From Ornithodoros turicata (Eukaryota; Arthropoda; Arachnida; Ixodida; Argasidae), in NCBI RefSeq assembly GCF_037126465.1, contig NC_088202.1:102517962-102581961 (forward strand): a stretch of DNA of 64,000 bases. The letters run 5' to 3'. Made by a program: the position numbers and the translations under genes. This document shows positions 20,773 to 33,127 of this stretch, piece after piece (the stretch's first letter is position 1; every line of letters begins with the position of its first letter). The notes under the pieces are model-generated. The model was not told where the DNA came from. It searched no databases and worked only from the letters and a program-made list of their open reading frames with translations.

Positions 20773-22079
20773 TGTGCAACTGAAAATTTCCGATAGATTT
20801 CTGAAGAAGCGGGTCGATGCAGGTGCTTACCCAGATGATGAGAGAGGGAAATAGCAGCAGCATCGGGCTCAGAACTGAGCATATTGACTAAAAACGGTGC
20901 TGACGTTCCGTGCTGTTGGAATATGGTAAATGAGTAGAAAATACTCAAAGAGCTCACGAATGATACTCCCCATATGAAAAGGTCCGGGCAAAACGCTAAA
21001 TAGCAAAAGTCTTTAAGGTATGGTACCGAGAGTACGTATAACTCTGTTGAAGCTTCTGTTTACGGAAAGAAGTGGGGAAACTCTCCCTACCCTAGTTTCC
21101 TCATGTTCAACAAAATGCTTTGTTGGGCTAGTTGGTAATTCATTGCTAGACCGGGAAAAAAACACACAGCGCGAAAACGATAACCACGGGAGGAACATAA
21201 GACACACACCTCATGTTCTTACAGATGTGCACGCTTAGGCACTGCTATCCCACGCCCTAGCCTTAGCTTGGCAAAACAATGTCGTTCTGTTTTCTCACGA
21301 TAACGTCTAAATAGCGGCTTACGGGACAGTCCTGGTAAGAAGAAAATCCCTTGCGGCCGATATATCAGAGAGGGGCTACGCAGTATCGAACGGTAAGACT
21401 TGCGATGGGGTTCGGCGGAATATCCAGATTTTACGTTCATCGCGATCTTTACGACTCACAAAAGGAAATCTTCCCACCTATGCTCAGATAAACTTTTACT
21501 CCTTTCATGTTAAAACCAGCTACACCGACTGTCACTGCAACGCAGGCGGGTCGTGAGTTACATTTTTTTTTTCTTTATGTTATGCCTTCGCGAAATGTGG
21601 ACGAGGTAGATAGTCGTAGTAAAGGAGAATCAACGCATGTCGTCCATTTTTACTGTCAAGCGAACTCTGCAACTGGAATACCGGTTACGCCTCCGTGAGT
21701 TGAGCGGAATCATCTCCGTACTTTCTCGTTTCTCCATGCTGCTCTCTTTCGTTCTTCGTTTTTCTCTGAAATAGGGATACCTGTATGAAGAGGTCGCCGC
21801 GATTTAGGTTCTGATGGATGCAGTGAAAGGAAACATGGGAACGAAGACAACTGTACAACCAAACCTCGCACACTGCAATGATCTATTCCTAACCAGCACA
21901 TTTTAAGTGAATAAACCATAGGAGTGAAGGGGAAGGTGACGCAGAGGAAAAGCTAACACACATATCTGTACTGTAAAATGACTCTGAACACTACGATGTA
22001 GACAAGGCATCCGTGCAAATTGGCTGTAAGTGACGCTTTCCGCTGCAGAGATGGAACACCGACGTTCGCTTTCAGGTTG
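20773..22079. other. Unassigned non-coding stretch
   Basis: Chance frames only. No repeat structure was recognised. Confidence 0.4.
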
Positions 22080-22081
22080 TA

Positions 22082-22394
22082 CAGGTTGGGACAAAAGTTT
22101 ACGGAACACGCGAGCGGTGTACTTTTTCTTCGGTGCGACACCCTAGCGGCCGCCGGAAGCAGGTGAGTTCACTGTCTCTGAGGGGTAAAAGGGTAGGCTG
22201 TGAGCGACACACAAGCGGTGGCTTCCCTCCGAGGCACACCCAAGCGACACCGAAACTACCACTGTGTGTCGCTAACAGCGAACCCTTCCACCCCTCCGAA
22301 ACAGTGAACTCATCCGGTTCCGGCAGCCGCTAGGGTGTCGCACCGAAGAAAAAGTACGTCGCTCCCGTGTTCCGTAAACTTTTGTCCCAACCTG
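22082..22394. mobile_element. Palindromic MITE, TA target duplication
   Basis: Nearly perfect long inverted arms start CAGGTTGGGACAAAAGTTT on the left and end with its complement. They extend about 150 bases each, so the whole 313-bp element can fold into one hairpin. TA flanks both ends (22080-22081 and 22395-22396). TA duplication and CAGG termini fit the Tc1/mariner group. No coding capacity. The high arm identity (several mismatches per 100 bases) suggests moderate age. Confidence 0.85.
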
Positions 22395-22396
22395 TA

Positions 22397-23836
22397 CCAC
22401 TGATCACTATGTATAAAGGCTGGATCGCGCATGGGAGAGGGGCTCGTGGGGGAGAGGCACGCATTCGGGCCGCTATGTTGGTGGGCCCTAAAGCGCTGTG
22501 TTTGCCCATAGAAAACAATAGGGGGCTACCGGGATTGTATTTATTGCACTGCAAGCGTTGGTCTTTGTTTGTCATCGCACAATTTTGTAAGGTGCCAGTA
22601 CACTGATGTATCCTAACAGTGTTTCACGGGTGTCCTGCCGTTCGATTCCTAATTACGTTATGTTTTGTTTCCCGTTCCTGCAATGCAGAGCTGGGGCTTG
22701 TGCTGCCGCACGTTTCACAGCCAATATCTCAATACGAAGCGATTTGAGTTTCACAACAACCATGTATAATCTCCCATGCTGCGTTCTGGACAAAAACTGT
22801 TCCCGAAAGAACGGTCCTGGAAAAGATCTACTCGTATGGTAGAAAGAAAATCGTCCCGTATAATCATAGCCGTTGTTTTAGATAGGCGTATGCATTTAGT
22901 ATGATTTATATCAAACATCGCCGCAGAAAGATTCTTTTAGTGAATGACAGTGGTGTCTTCGACGTAATGCCTCTCAAAATGGACACACCGAAGCAGCCCA
23001 CATAACTACTTTAGGCAATTAGATCACGCTCGTTAGACCAGGTAATCTAGGTACTGATGTAAGCTTAATCAAGTTACTTAGAAAGTGGTAATACTTCCAT
23101 GAGACACAAGACTTATCTCTTTTTGAAGTACAGCACTCCTTTTTTTTGTTTCCTCCTTCATTTGTTCTGAATATTTGCAGGCGCGGTTGTGCCAAATTGA
23201 ATGTCCTTCTTGCGTATTCACATGCTTTTGCTGAATAGAACTGCAGCGTAGATCAAAGCTGCGTAGGCACAGGGGCCTGCCATCCACTGCTGACTTTATC
23301 ATGTTTGTTATGTAGAGCACGTCGCACCAAATGCAGCTGCACATCTGAAACTTCAATCATTATCATAATCTAAAAGGGAGCGTCGTAGCACTGTTTTGAA
23401 ACCTGACACGACTTCTGAAGATCTTCTATGAGACTTTTCGCAGTTAGCACGCTTTTCTTCAGCATCAAAGTCCCTCGTGGGAGTCACTTTGCACCAACTG
23501 TGACTCCCATCTTATATGTTAATGTGCGAGGGATCTCTTGCACCACATATGTATGGTCTGCAAACTGCAACAGGATCATTTGCAGCTTGAGACAGTGTGA
23601 TTAGGGCCTTGGTGTACCCTGTCTGTGAAATTTTTTAAACCTTTTTTTTAAAGTATATTTGACGTTTCTCTTGCTGTTTGCCGAACATGGTAATTACTTT
23701 TTCATTTTCAACAGTGTTATTGTCGCCCAACTTCTCCGTTATGTTGTACCCGTTTTGGGTCTTTAACGTATTATAAATAAATAAATAAATGATACCAATT
23801 GAATCATGTCAAAAGTGATGTTTAGTGGAAGATTGG
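22397..23836. other. Unassigned; one word shared with 31880
   Basis: At 22411-22440 the word TATAAAGGCTGGATCGCG recurs as TAAAAGGCTGGATCGCG on the minus strand near 31885-31869, so a dispersed repeat is likely. A 92-codon minus-strand frame at 23078-23356 has no recognisable domain. Otherwise nothing. Confidence 0.35.
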
Positions 23837-24164
23837 GAGGTGGGATATCTTTATTAGCGAAAGGGAAAAAAAACGGGGAAAGGTCAGCCAAACGGGACGT
23901 CGGCTTGCTATTCAGCGAAGAAAGAAAATAAATGAAAGAATAAAATAAACAAAAAAGAAAAGAATTAGGAAATAAAGGATAAACTAACAAACGGTGAAGG
24001 AAGGATGAGATAGATTAAAGACAAAGATGACAAAAAAAGATGACTAACAAACGGTGGAAGAATGATGAGATTCATTACAGAAGATGACTTTAAAGGGAAA
24101 GCATGAGGTTAATGCGTTGAGTGTGAGAGTGGGGCACTGAAGAATGAGATTGCACGACTGGAGT

Positions 24165-25275
24165 TCACAGGCAGTTCATCAGACTTGAATCGCTCAAGAA
24201 AGTCAAAACTGCTTTGGTCACAGACCGCTGTGTGTGATGTCGTACTTGGCCGAGCAGAGTGGCCAGAGAAAAGTCTGTGCACCGCAGCTCGAGTAGGCGT
24301 CGTCTGAGCGTGGCTCGAGGTGTGTCGAATCTGTGACAGTCGAGCAGAAGATGTTGAATATCAGCTTCAACAACGCAAGTGGGGCATTTGAGCGACTGGA
24401 GAAGACCCATTTTACAGAGAAGTAGAGGTCTCCTGGCGGCATTAAGTCGTAGTCGGTGTATAATGGACGCTTCTCGACGCGAGCAGTGGTGTGTGGCAAC
24501 GAAATCCATCGACGGGTCGATAGACCGGAAATGGTCGTTCAGTCGCACAGCGTCCTCTTGAAACTGCAGAGCGCCGCTATGACGGAGTCGCTGTGTCTGT
24601 AACCGACATGCTGAGACTGAAAGTGGTAGGGGACAGTTGTTGAAGGTGACGTCCCCATATGCCCGACGCGCTAAGGCGTCTGCGCGGGTGTTTCCGTGCA
24701 GGCCGGTGTGACTGGGTACCCATTGGAAACACAAGCTATGACCGGAGGATAGAAGTCGGTTGTATGTTGCGACTATCATGGTGTATAGGCCGCCGATTGT
24801 TCTGGAACAATAATTTGCTAGAACTTCTAGCGCCACCTTACTGTCCGTGAACACAGGCCAAGCGCCAGCGCTGATCCCGCTATGTGGCGAAGAGCTCGGA
24901 CTCGGTAGATGACGTTTCGTAGGGAAGCTTGGGCGCCACTTCAAGGTTTTCATGTGGGACATAAAAGGCTGCTGTTGATCCGCCTTGAGACTCTGATCCA
25001 TCAGTGTACACAGGGAGTCGTTGAGAGTTCGCTGAGTTGAGGTGCTCCAGCGTAAGTTGGTGAGCAACAACGGGAGGTACAGAGTTTTTCTTCAGGAGAC
25101 CAGGAATGTGGTCACATACAGGAGATCTGCGAAAAGTCCACATTGGCGGGGCATAGGAACGCACTGATGGTGTGGTGGGGAGGTACACTTTCAGGCCGTC
25201 AACAGCAATACCAATGGTAGAGTCCGGAGAGTCAATATCAATGAGCCGAAGATAATGGCAGGAGTAATGTGTGAG
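24165..25275 (-). pseudogene. Family-C LINE ORF2 C-terminus: RNase H and zinc-knuckle-like domain
   Basis: In two overlapping frames the RNase H motifs appear in order: PVYTDGSESQGG (catalytic D), STESELFAT (E), PVFTDSKVALEVL (D), WVPSHTGLHGNTRADALAR (D). A C-terminal segment CPTCVVEADIQHLLLDCHRF follows, a CCHC-like C-x2-C...H...C pattern. A frameshift lies between the first two motifs near 24890. The frame then runs to its natural stop at 24165. In life this domain would degrade the RNA template during retrotransposition. It belongs to the split LINE at 23837-29690. Confidence 0.88.
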
Positions 25276-25287
25276 GTACCGCGCATA

Positions 25288-25453
25288 TATCGCGCGGTAC
25301 ATATATATATATATATATATATAATGCAGGAAAAAAAGCCATTAAAGAAACAAATAAATGATACTAGACGTGTTTGAAATTCAAACTTACAGATTAACAT
25401 GGCTTCTATGGCTGCACGCAGAGAAACAGATACTCATGGAACGATGCGGCAGC

Positions 25454-25515
<62 letters not shown>

Positions 25516-26382
25516 GGTGTCCCAGAAAACGTGTCATTCAATTATAATAAGAAAACTACACCACCTAGAATCATGCGGGCAACGGCATTTGTGTTTACTA
25601 GGTTTTTGCCACCTACTGATGTGAATGTCGTGTTACGTAAGCTTAATTATGTAAATTTTCGCGAACTGAAGTCCGAAAGTTGCCAAGTAAAGGTCATTTT
25701 TTTACTTCACCAATGTGAAGAGCGTGTCTAATGTATTCAAACTAATGATAATTGACAGGGATATTCAGGGGTTATCCCATGAGAAAAAATAGCCGAACAT
25801 CATGCTCTACGAAGCAAGCGCGCCACAAATTTTTCAGCGCAATCCTTGTTAGTCCGACGAAAGGAGGTTGGAAACCCAGCCCACACCTGCAACGCAGAAA
25901 GAGATAACACAGGTATGGCTTATCGCATCCGACTTTCGTTGAGATCGCACTTACCCTCTCCCAATTTCAGGAACTGTCACTTTTTCTACTATCACTCTGT
26001 GGGCTGGGTTTGGAACCTCCTTTCGTCGGACAGCAAGCGACTGCGTTCAAAAAGTCGTCGCGCGTTATGGTTCTGCGCTACGAAAAGCATGATGTTCGGC
26101 TATTTTTTCCGATGACATAGCTTGCGAATATCACCGTCAATTATCATGAAGTTGAGTGAATTCGACACGCTCTTCATATTGGTGGGGTAAAAAAGTTACC
26201 TTTACTTGGCAAATTTCCGAGTTCAGTTCCCAAATATTTACAAAATTAAACTTACGATACATGACATTCACATGAGGAGTTGGCAAAAGCCTAGTAAGAA
26301 CAAATGCCGTTGACCGCATGATTCTAGGTGGCGTAGTTTTTTTATTATAATTCAATGACACGTTTTCTGGGACACCCTGTAT
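25288..26382. mobile_element. 1.1-kb insertion with 12-bp TSD, AT-microsatellite rich
   Basis: Perfect 12-bp repeats GTACCGCGCATA at 25276-25287 and 26383-26394 bracket the segment. Removing it plus one repeat rejoins the LINE reading frame (HYARYLTHY-like). The insert starts with an inverted echo of the target (TATCGCGCGGTAC) and (TA)n, followed by about 130 bases of unique sequence, a second (TA)n at 25465-25512 and the 867-bp MITE. A TSD of this length suggests a retroposon; the MITE probably entered its TA tract later. Confidence 0.7.
25513..26379. mobile_element. Long-TIR MITE, copy 1 (CAGGGTGTCCCAGAAAACG)
   Basis: The termini are CAGGGTGTCCCAGAAAACG and its complement, flanked by TA (25511-25512, 26380-26381). 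The inverted arms are exceptionally long, about 300 bases each, sharing CACC-CCTAGAATCATGCGG, CTAGG-TTTTGCCA, AAGTAAAGGT, TATGAAGAGCGTGTC and TAGCCGAACATCATGCT. The middle (25830-26080) keeps a weaker palindrome around TCCGACGAAAGGAGGT. No transposase. TA target and end sequence suggest Tc1/mariner mobilisation. A second copy lies at 35551-36428. Confidence 0.9.
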
Positions 26383-26432
26383 GTACCGCGCATAGTGTTT
26401 CCACGTCTCGTTGGAAGCCTGCTGGCATTTCG

Positions 26433-29410
26433 GCTTCTCGGCTCAAACCCTAGGGTTGAGCAGCTGCGGGCATACCGTCGACGCGCCGAGCGCACTGCTC
26501 GTCGGACTGGGTTGCTCAAAGACATCCAAGAAGCCCGCCGCGCGTGCAAGGCAGTCACTAAGGAGCTGGCTGCGATTGATCGTAAGCGCTGGACGCAGTT
26601 CTGCGGATCGTTGTCGTCTTTTGACAGCCCTGCGAAGATCTGGCGAGTGGCAAGAAGTTTAAGCGAACCTCCCACGAACCAGCATCCTTTAGGTGCGCTT
26701 GCGCTGTCCTCCTCAAAGTCCGAAGCAGAGGTGGCTCAGGCCTTCTGCAACACCATTGCCGCTCCTTCGAAGGCTGCAAGTTCAACATGGTTTTCTTCCC
26801 ATGTGACTACGTTTGTCGAACGGATTCAAGCTGCGCCCATAGTCACTGATCCGGACATGGATATGGATTTCTCACTGGCCGAGTTCCGAAGCGCGCTGCT
26901 GCTGTCTCGTGTTCGGTCCTCTCCTGGGCCGGATAATGTCACCTATAGGGCTCTCCGCAACCTTGATCAGAAATGTGGGAAGTATCTGCTGGAGGTATTT
27001 AATAGATCATGGAGGTCAGGGAAAGTACCCGACAGTTGGAAGCGCGCACGTGTTATTCCGCTATTGAAGCCAGGCAAACCACCATCGCAGCTCTCCTCCT
27101 TTCGACCAGTGAGCCTGACTAGCTGCCTTGGGAAGTTGATGGAGCGCATGGTACTCGCTAGACTGGAGTGGTGGCTCGAACATCGCCGCGTCTTCCCGGA
27201 AGAAATGTCAGGCTTTCGACGGCACAGAGCAGCAATAGACTCGGTGCTCGATCTAATCACTTCTGTGGAAGACGCAAAGGTGCGCAAGAAGACTGTGCTG
27301 GCTGCCTTCCTCGATGTTAGGCGGGCGTACGATACTGTCAGCCACGCTTCTGTCCTCCATGGCCTTGTTGATGCCGCCCTGCCTTTCAGAGCTCTCTCAT
27401 GGCTTACTGATTTCCTTCATGGACGGGAACTGTTCGTCCGCACAAGCCAGGGGGATACAGACTTTGTCAAGCTGACCCATGGGGTGCCCCAGGGGAGTGT
27501 TCTGAGCCCCATCTTATTCAACATTGTTATGGCTGGCCTTCGAGGTTGCGTCGGTAGGAAAGTGGCTATCTCCATCTATGCTGATGACATTTGTATCTGG
27601 ACCAGCGGTAAATCCCGTCCTGCCCTCCAGCGACGCCTCCAACTCGCTCTCGATGCTATCCAGCAGTACCTGTCCCTGGCGGGCTTAGACATATCGACGG
27701 AAAAGACAGTAGTAATTCCTTTTACAAGGCGGAACATGAGGCCCTTCCAGCTTTCCGTGGCAGGCATACCGTTGAAGCACGTGTCTCACCATAGGTTCCT
27801 CGGTCTCACTGTTGATGCTAGGCTCTCCTGGCGGAGGCATATTGCAAGCTTGGAGATCAAGATCCACCGGTGGATTGCAGTGATCCGTCGCTTGGCAGGC
27901 ATGAGATGGGGCAGTGACACGAGCTCTCTGTTGGCCGTCCACAGGGCTTTGGTTCGAGGGTCCCTCGCGTATAGTTTGCCGGTGCTTAATGGCCTGCCGA
28001 CATCTTCTGATCATAAGCTGCAGTGCCTCCTGGCGCGAAGCCTCCGTGTGTGCCTCGGCGTCCCCCGAGCAGCAGAGACCCGAGCAGTTATTGCCGAAGC
28101 GAGGGACACCCCGCTGGGGGTTCTTCGCTACGGTGAGACCTGCCGACTTTTTCTCCGCCTTTTATCCCATCATCGGCGGCACCCGCTCGTTTCGAAGATC
28201 TTGAGGCGCAAGCACTGCAAGGTCCGCTCGGTGTTGACTCAGTTGAAGCCTAGCGTCCCGCGTTTCGTAGTGAAGACAGTGGCTCCCAGTGCCCCTCCAT
28301 GGTCTCTGTCAAGCCCAGTCACCTGCCTAACTGTTCCTGGCCTGCATGGAAGGAAAAGGGATACAGCCCCGTGTGTCGCCAAGCAGCTTACCCTGGGCAT
28401 GATGAACGACAACTACACGGCGTCAACGTCAGTTTTCACTGACGGGTCATGTACTCGGGGTGGATCATCCTCGGCATTTGTCATTCCATCCCAGTCAGTC
28501 TTCTGTGGTCACCGTCTTTCTCACAGAACATCGTCTACGTGTGCCGAGCTTTACGCCATCCTATTTGCTATGCAAAAAATATCCGCCATCCAGCTCAGTC
28601 CTGGGTCGTCTTTACAGACTCAAGACCCGCGCTCCAGTGTGTGGCCAACTTGGGGATACGTGGACTCCTCGGTCCTGTTGTCTTTGACATCCTGCAAGCT
28701 TATAAGAAGGCGACCATTGTAGGGCACACTGTAATATTGCAGTGGATCCCCGGACATGTCGGTATCAGCGGCAACGAAGAAGCAGACAGAGCCGCATTGA
28801 ACGCCCATCAGCACGCAGCTTTTTCCCCGATCATGATGTCGTCGGGCGACCGAAAACACCTCCTCTTGACTCTCACCGGTCCCAAGATGCAGGCTCAGTG
28901 GGAACACGACATAGCTCACTCCCTTCTCTCTGATGTAGACCCCACGCTTTCTCTCGTCCTTCCTCCGCGACTACCGCGCCCATTAACTGCTCTCTTCCAC
29001 CGCATGAGGCTCAACGTTGCCTTTACACCTGCCTTTCAACATCGTCTCGGCTCCACCTCGTCTTCCCTCTGCCCCACTTGTGGAGTGCACGGCGACCTCA
29101 GCCACGTCATCCTGGCTTGCGGGCAATACCACCACGAGCGTGCCCTAATGGAACTCTCTATGCAACGCATCGACAAGCGGCCGTTCAACCTAGCGAAGAT
29201 CCTCGGTCCGTGGTCGAACGCTGCCCACCAGACGCAGGGCCTTCGTCTTCTGCCGGAGTACTTGTGCTCCACCGGTCTGGCGACGGCTCTTTGAAAGCCC
29301 CATCATCATCCCTTCATCCTCCCCCAACGCGAAATAGGGCGGTGTACCGCCTCAGCGGCGGTGAGTCGCCCAGCCCATTACCATCCAATGTATGTGTGCG
29401 TGTGTGTGTG
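26433..29410 (+). mobile_element. Family-A LINE copy 1, 13-bp TSD
   Basis: The 2978-bp element is bracketed by 13-bp direct repeats TGCTGGCATTTCG (26420-26432 and 29411-29423). It starts abruptly inside the region between endonuclease and RT, so it is 5'-truncated. It ends in a GT-rich tail after CCATCCAATGTATGTGTG. A second copy (48883-52264) shares the same 3' end including the GT tail, so the tail belongs to the element. It lies inside, and antisense to, the family-C LINE. Confidence 0.95.
26436..29294 (+). pseudogene. Family-A LINE ORF2: RT and RNase H, one frameshift
   Basis: The order is a basic linker; an RT domain with SSPGPDNVTYRAL, RARVIPLLKPGK, SSFRPVSLTSCLGK, AAFLDVRRAYDTVSH (catalytic D), HGVPQGSVLSPILF, SIYADDICIW (catalytic YADD intact) and HHRFLGLTVDARLSWRRHI; then RNase H SVFTDGSCTRGG, CAELYAILFAM, VVFTDSRPAL and HVGISGNEEADRAA; then a Cys/His end, CPTCGVHGDLSHVILACGQYH. 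A one-base deletion near 28583-28592, seen against the copy at 48883, shifts the frame between the second and third RNase H motifs. Otherwise it is open over 2.8 kb, so it is young. Family: I/R1-group non-LTR retrotransposon. The endonuclease is missing by truncation. Confidence 0.95.
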
Positions 29411-29423
29411 TGCTGGCATTTCG

Positions 29424-29690
29424 TGCCTCTGCCAAACCAGAGTAGGTCTCTGTCGTTCTAGGAACTCCCAAACAGACGCGGAGGCTTCAGGCCTGAATAT
29501 TGAGAAGCTCACGCTCTCAGGATATGCTCAGGCCGTGTTGAATAGGTAGGCTGTACCGCAGTGTGCCCAGAATCAACGCTGTGTGCACGTGACGAAGGTC
29601 AGCGCATGAAGGGCCCCACGATGACCCAGCAGTGCAACGTAGAGCTTGGCTTTCTTGGTTGTGCATTCTATGTGGCGAAGATGTAACAAA
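29424..29690 (-). pseudogene. Family-C LINE RT thumb, upstream piece
   Basis: The minus-strand translation reads WGPSCADLRHVHTALILG, TLRYSLPIQHG, then (after a stop) ERELLNIQA and (after a second stop) SLRVCLGVPRTTETYSGLAEA. It lines up residue by residue with the thumb region of the family-C element at 38445-41691 (GASWGPSCSDPHRVHQALVLG...). It carries two in-frame stops. It is cut at 29424 by the family-A insertion and resumes at 26419, beyond the target duplication. Confidence 0.85.
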
Positions 29691-30666
29691 ATATGCTTTT
29701 GTAAAGAAGCTTAGAGATATTATGCTCTATGAATAAATAGAATATACATTTTTCAAGTTCAACATTTATTTCTTGCACTTATACATTTCAGGATACAGTG
29801 AATGTGACGGGAGGTCACAAAAGAATACGTTTATTGTTCTGTGACCTTCCTTCAATGACAATATATATTTCAGAAATGACAATGTACAGTACACTATGTA
29901 AATTTGTTGCACCCAGTTTTAATTAGGAATGAGCAATGAATAGCAACTGTCCTCCTTTTATTTTCTTATACATGCTGTATTTTAAATTTTTGCTTTGCTG
30001 CCTATGTGTTCAGTGTATTGCAAAGTGCTGAATGCAAACAACACTTTGTTAATTTCAAGCTTTTTGCTCCTTTCTAAGATGTTCCTATCCTGAAGGAACC
30101 GCCACCTCGATGCCACTTCGACCCCATAAAATATTCAGAAGGTCTCACTCTGGCAGGCCCTGCCACTGCCAATTCCCTGAATTGAAATCCTTCAAACTGT
30201 GTCATATTCTTAAATATGTCAGTACTTTTGCAAGTCGTTGACATGCTGGAGGGCACTCCTTCTACAGCTAAGGCAACTGCAGAGAGTTCCAAGGGGCCGA
30301 AGATAAACCTACAGCAGCATGAATGTGATCAACAGTAGCTGTAACCAACGTCAGTAGCCAGACAAGTGCATTCCTAAGAAATAATTTTCTTCTTATAGCA
30401 CATATGTATATGTGCATGCATATTAGGTGAAACAATGATCACAGTTCCCCTACAAGTTTTAATTACTGATAGTGTATACTGTAAAGGTGGATTAGGTCTA
30501 CAACACTTCATACAAGGTATTATATACTATAAATACCTTTAGAAATCTCATGTGACACATATGCTTTTACTTTGGAGGTGCTGTGGTAATCGAAGTTTGT
30601 GGGCACTGCGCAGGTTCTGCACCCATTTCTTGAGTATGTCACGGCGGCTGTGAGGGAACCTGTATT
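29691..30666. other. Unassigned AT-rich stretch
   Basis: No recognisable gene or repeat. The 72-codon minus-strand frame at 30074-30292 shows no domain. Confidence 0.4.
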
Positions 30667-31140
30667 GATGATGATGATTCCAGTTTTTATGGTGCATCGG
30701 CAACAAAGGTCAATATACATCAGGACATTGCTTAGGATGCAACTAGTTAAAAATAAATATGTTGTTTAATATAAGCATTGCATAAACGTTTAAAACATCA
30801 GTTTAACGAAAAGATTTACAATCCTGATATCTTTTAAAAATTTAAAAGTTTAAAAACTCTTCTCAAAGGAATTATAGCTTTATCACCAAGCAATAATGCA
30901 GGATGAAGGGGCCTAAGGTGTATATAAAACTCTCTGAAGTAATGTGTTTCATGATGTGAACATGTGAAGAGAATGTACAAATTTGAGAGAGGCTCACCAC
31001 AGTGCGTGCACTGACGTGGTTCCTCCCCGTGAAGTAGGAGCCCGTGGATGAGGAACGCGATGCCTATCTGTATACTCGATCGTATCACACTGCACAGACG
31101 ATCCTCTGTGTGGTCCCCATGACAGGAAACCCGTATTGAG
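30667..31140 (-). pseudogene. LINE RNase H-distal C-terminus and 3' UTR relic
   Basis: The minus-strand frame (31088-30834) reads IGIAFLIHGLLLHGEEPRQC, THCGEPLSNLYILFTC and HPALLLGDKAIIPLRRVF. This is the Cys/His C-terminal segment found after RNase H in many I-group LINEs (a RIGHT-LTHGYLL...CxxC...HILxxC pattern). A short 3' UTR follows, ending in TTGCCGATGCACCATAAAAA and an ATC-repeat tail near 30667-30682. It is a separate family from A, C and D, truncated at about 31140. Confidence 0.72.
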
Positions 31141-33127
31141 AGACCACTTTTGTCTTAAACACTGTTACAAATAACACAACACGCTACAAATAATTGTTAT
31201 CGCAACAAGCTGACAACATAGCTCAGACACAAAGGCGGTATCCAAGTCACACCACACCACCGTTACGGAGGATTCTTTGTCACAAATCAAACCAAGGCAC
31301 AAAACAATACTGCTACATGAAAAAGGGTGGCCCTCTTGGTCTCATTACGACGTAATACTGAACTTGTGCAAGAAGATGACTCAAAGAAATGACTGTGCAC
31401 TTGCTTCGGTGGAGAACACCGTGTACCGTGCTAGCAATGCATGCAGAAAAGCGCTTGAATGCTCTCCCATATACTGATGACAACACTACCAGTGTAGTGT
31501 AATATGTTCTCTCTAGCATATTATGCACTCAAACAGTATTTGCCGCCGGGTGAAATGCAAGAACGTTCCTATCCGTACCTCGGAGCGATACCGTAGCGAG
31601 CGTACCTCGGAAGAGCGATCAAACAGCTTGCATCAAGTACTGGTTTCGGGCAAAAAACATTTTATAATTGTCAAATAAATGAACAGAATGAACGCCTATT
31701 TATACCTTGATACATAATGACTCACCTGTGGAAATTAGGCCCTGTATCCTTGCCGGTACGGCTGGTACGACCGTAATTGCAACAAGTTGCCATGATCGCT
31801 GCTGCGACTGTTTGGGTACAGTAAGATCGCGGCAGGTTGCCCCACGCTCGCGCTCCCTATCCGCGATCCAGCCTTTTACAATCAAGATCAGTGTGTTGTT
31901 CAAAGCACGCCGGATACAAACAATGGCCCGTGGCTGTCACGAGCAGGCGACACAAACGCAAGAGCCAAACAGAGGGCAAACAACACGTTTCAGCCTTGTT
32001 GTCCTCTCGTCCAAGACAATCTGTTGTCCTGTCGCCTTGTCCAAGAGTTGTTTCTATTCTTCAAAAGAAGTTATACCGCCTCTAGCGTATCATACATTGT
32101 AGCGTATGTCTGCGGATGTTGTGATTAGCGAAATATGAGACCTGGAAATGCATTCATTTTTAAAGTATGATGAACTGCGATATAACGCCTTCTGTGTGTA
32201 GTCACAAAGGGAAGCCGGCAGAATAAAAGCGCTAAAAACACACAGGAAACACAAAGGGAAGCTGTCATAAAGGTATGGTGGTACATAAAGATGGCGGTTT
32301 CACTTTTGTTGTCCCTTTAATCTTACAGGACACAAGCCAACCGCCTTCTCTCCCCGATCTCTACTCCTAAGACAGGACGAGAGTGAAACTAAGCAGAATT
32401 CTGCGTCCGCCAACTCCGAACATTCCAGGCTTTCTTCTCTTTTCTGTTTGTTCTCGCAACTGTTCTGGTTATATGCACTTTGTTTTTGTCGTGGTGAATG
32501 AATGGAACGGAACTGAAAGGCTGCAACTTTAGTTTCAGAGGAGTAGGATGAATTCTTTCTTCTGTTGTCTGAGTCCTCCGTCACTCCAAAGACCTTTGGA
32601 TTTCAAAGGTTCTGGTTGGAATCTTTGCTGTGTCTGAGAATTTGTTGTGTCGTGTTCGTTGCTTTTTCTCCCATATTCACCATCGTCTAGCCTGTCTTTG
32701 ACCTTTCTCACTGAAATAAGGTGTCTGAGACAGCTTCGTGCAGAATCATTAACACGGTACCGGAACTTCCGCCTCTTCCTTGTCGCTGTCAAGTATGAAA
32801 GACAACTTTCGGAATGCCCACTAATGAGATATTCTGATCCTTCGTGCCAGGCTACTTGATCGGGTTTTGAAGGCGCCCCAAGCAGCTTGAAAAAGTTGTC
32901 ATTCGACAGGTGTCACTGCAAATTTCGTATAGAGGGCTCGTCACAAAACTTGTGTGGTCGCTCTTTCTTTTTCACGAATCGCGCATGAGTACTCCTCCAC
33001 ATTTATGACCTAGGTGAAATCTTTGACAACGTTGCCCCCTACACGACGGAAAGTAACCTTTCTCCACTTGGTGCTTGAGGAACATCCCCGCAGCTAACAT
33101 TGTTGAAACTGAAGACGTCCCTTTTTT
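31141..33127. other. Unassigned non-coding stretch
   Basis: Only chance frames. A GGCTGGATCGCG-containing segment near 31860-31890 (minus strand) matches 22411-22440. An ~85-codon frame at 32535-32792 shows no domain. No other structure seen. Confidence 0.35.

Larger units (their letters stand above)
23837..29690 (-). mobile_element. Family-C LINE, 5'-truncated, split by two insertions
   Basis: A single minus-strand element can be followed in three coding pieces: RT thumb (29690-29424), a short piece (26419-26395), and RNase H plus C-terminal domain (25275-24165). The 3' UTR follows, ending at about 23837 in the signature GAATAGCAAGCCG...GCTGACCTTTCC...CTAATAAAGATATCCCACC, shared with the element at 34904. 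The breaks coincide exactly with two insertions bearing 13-bp and 12-bp target duplications. The 5' truncation at about 29690 is typical of target-primed reverse transcription. Confidence 0.88.
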
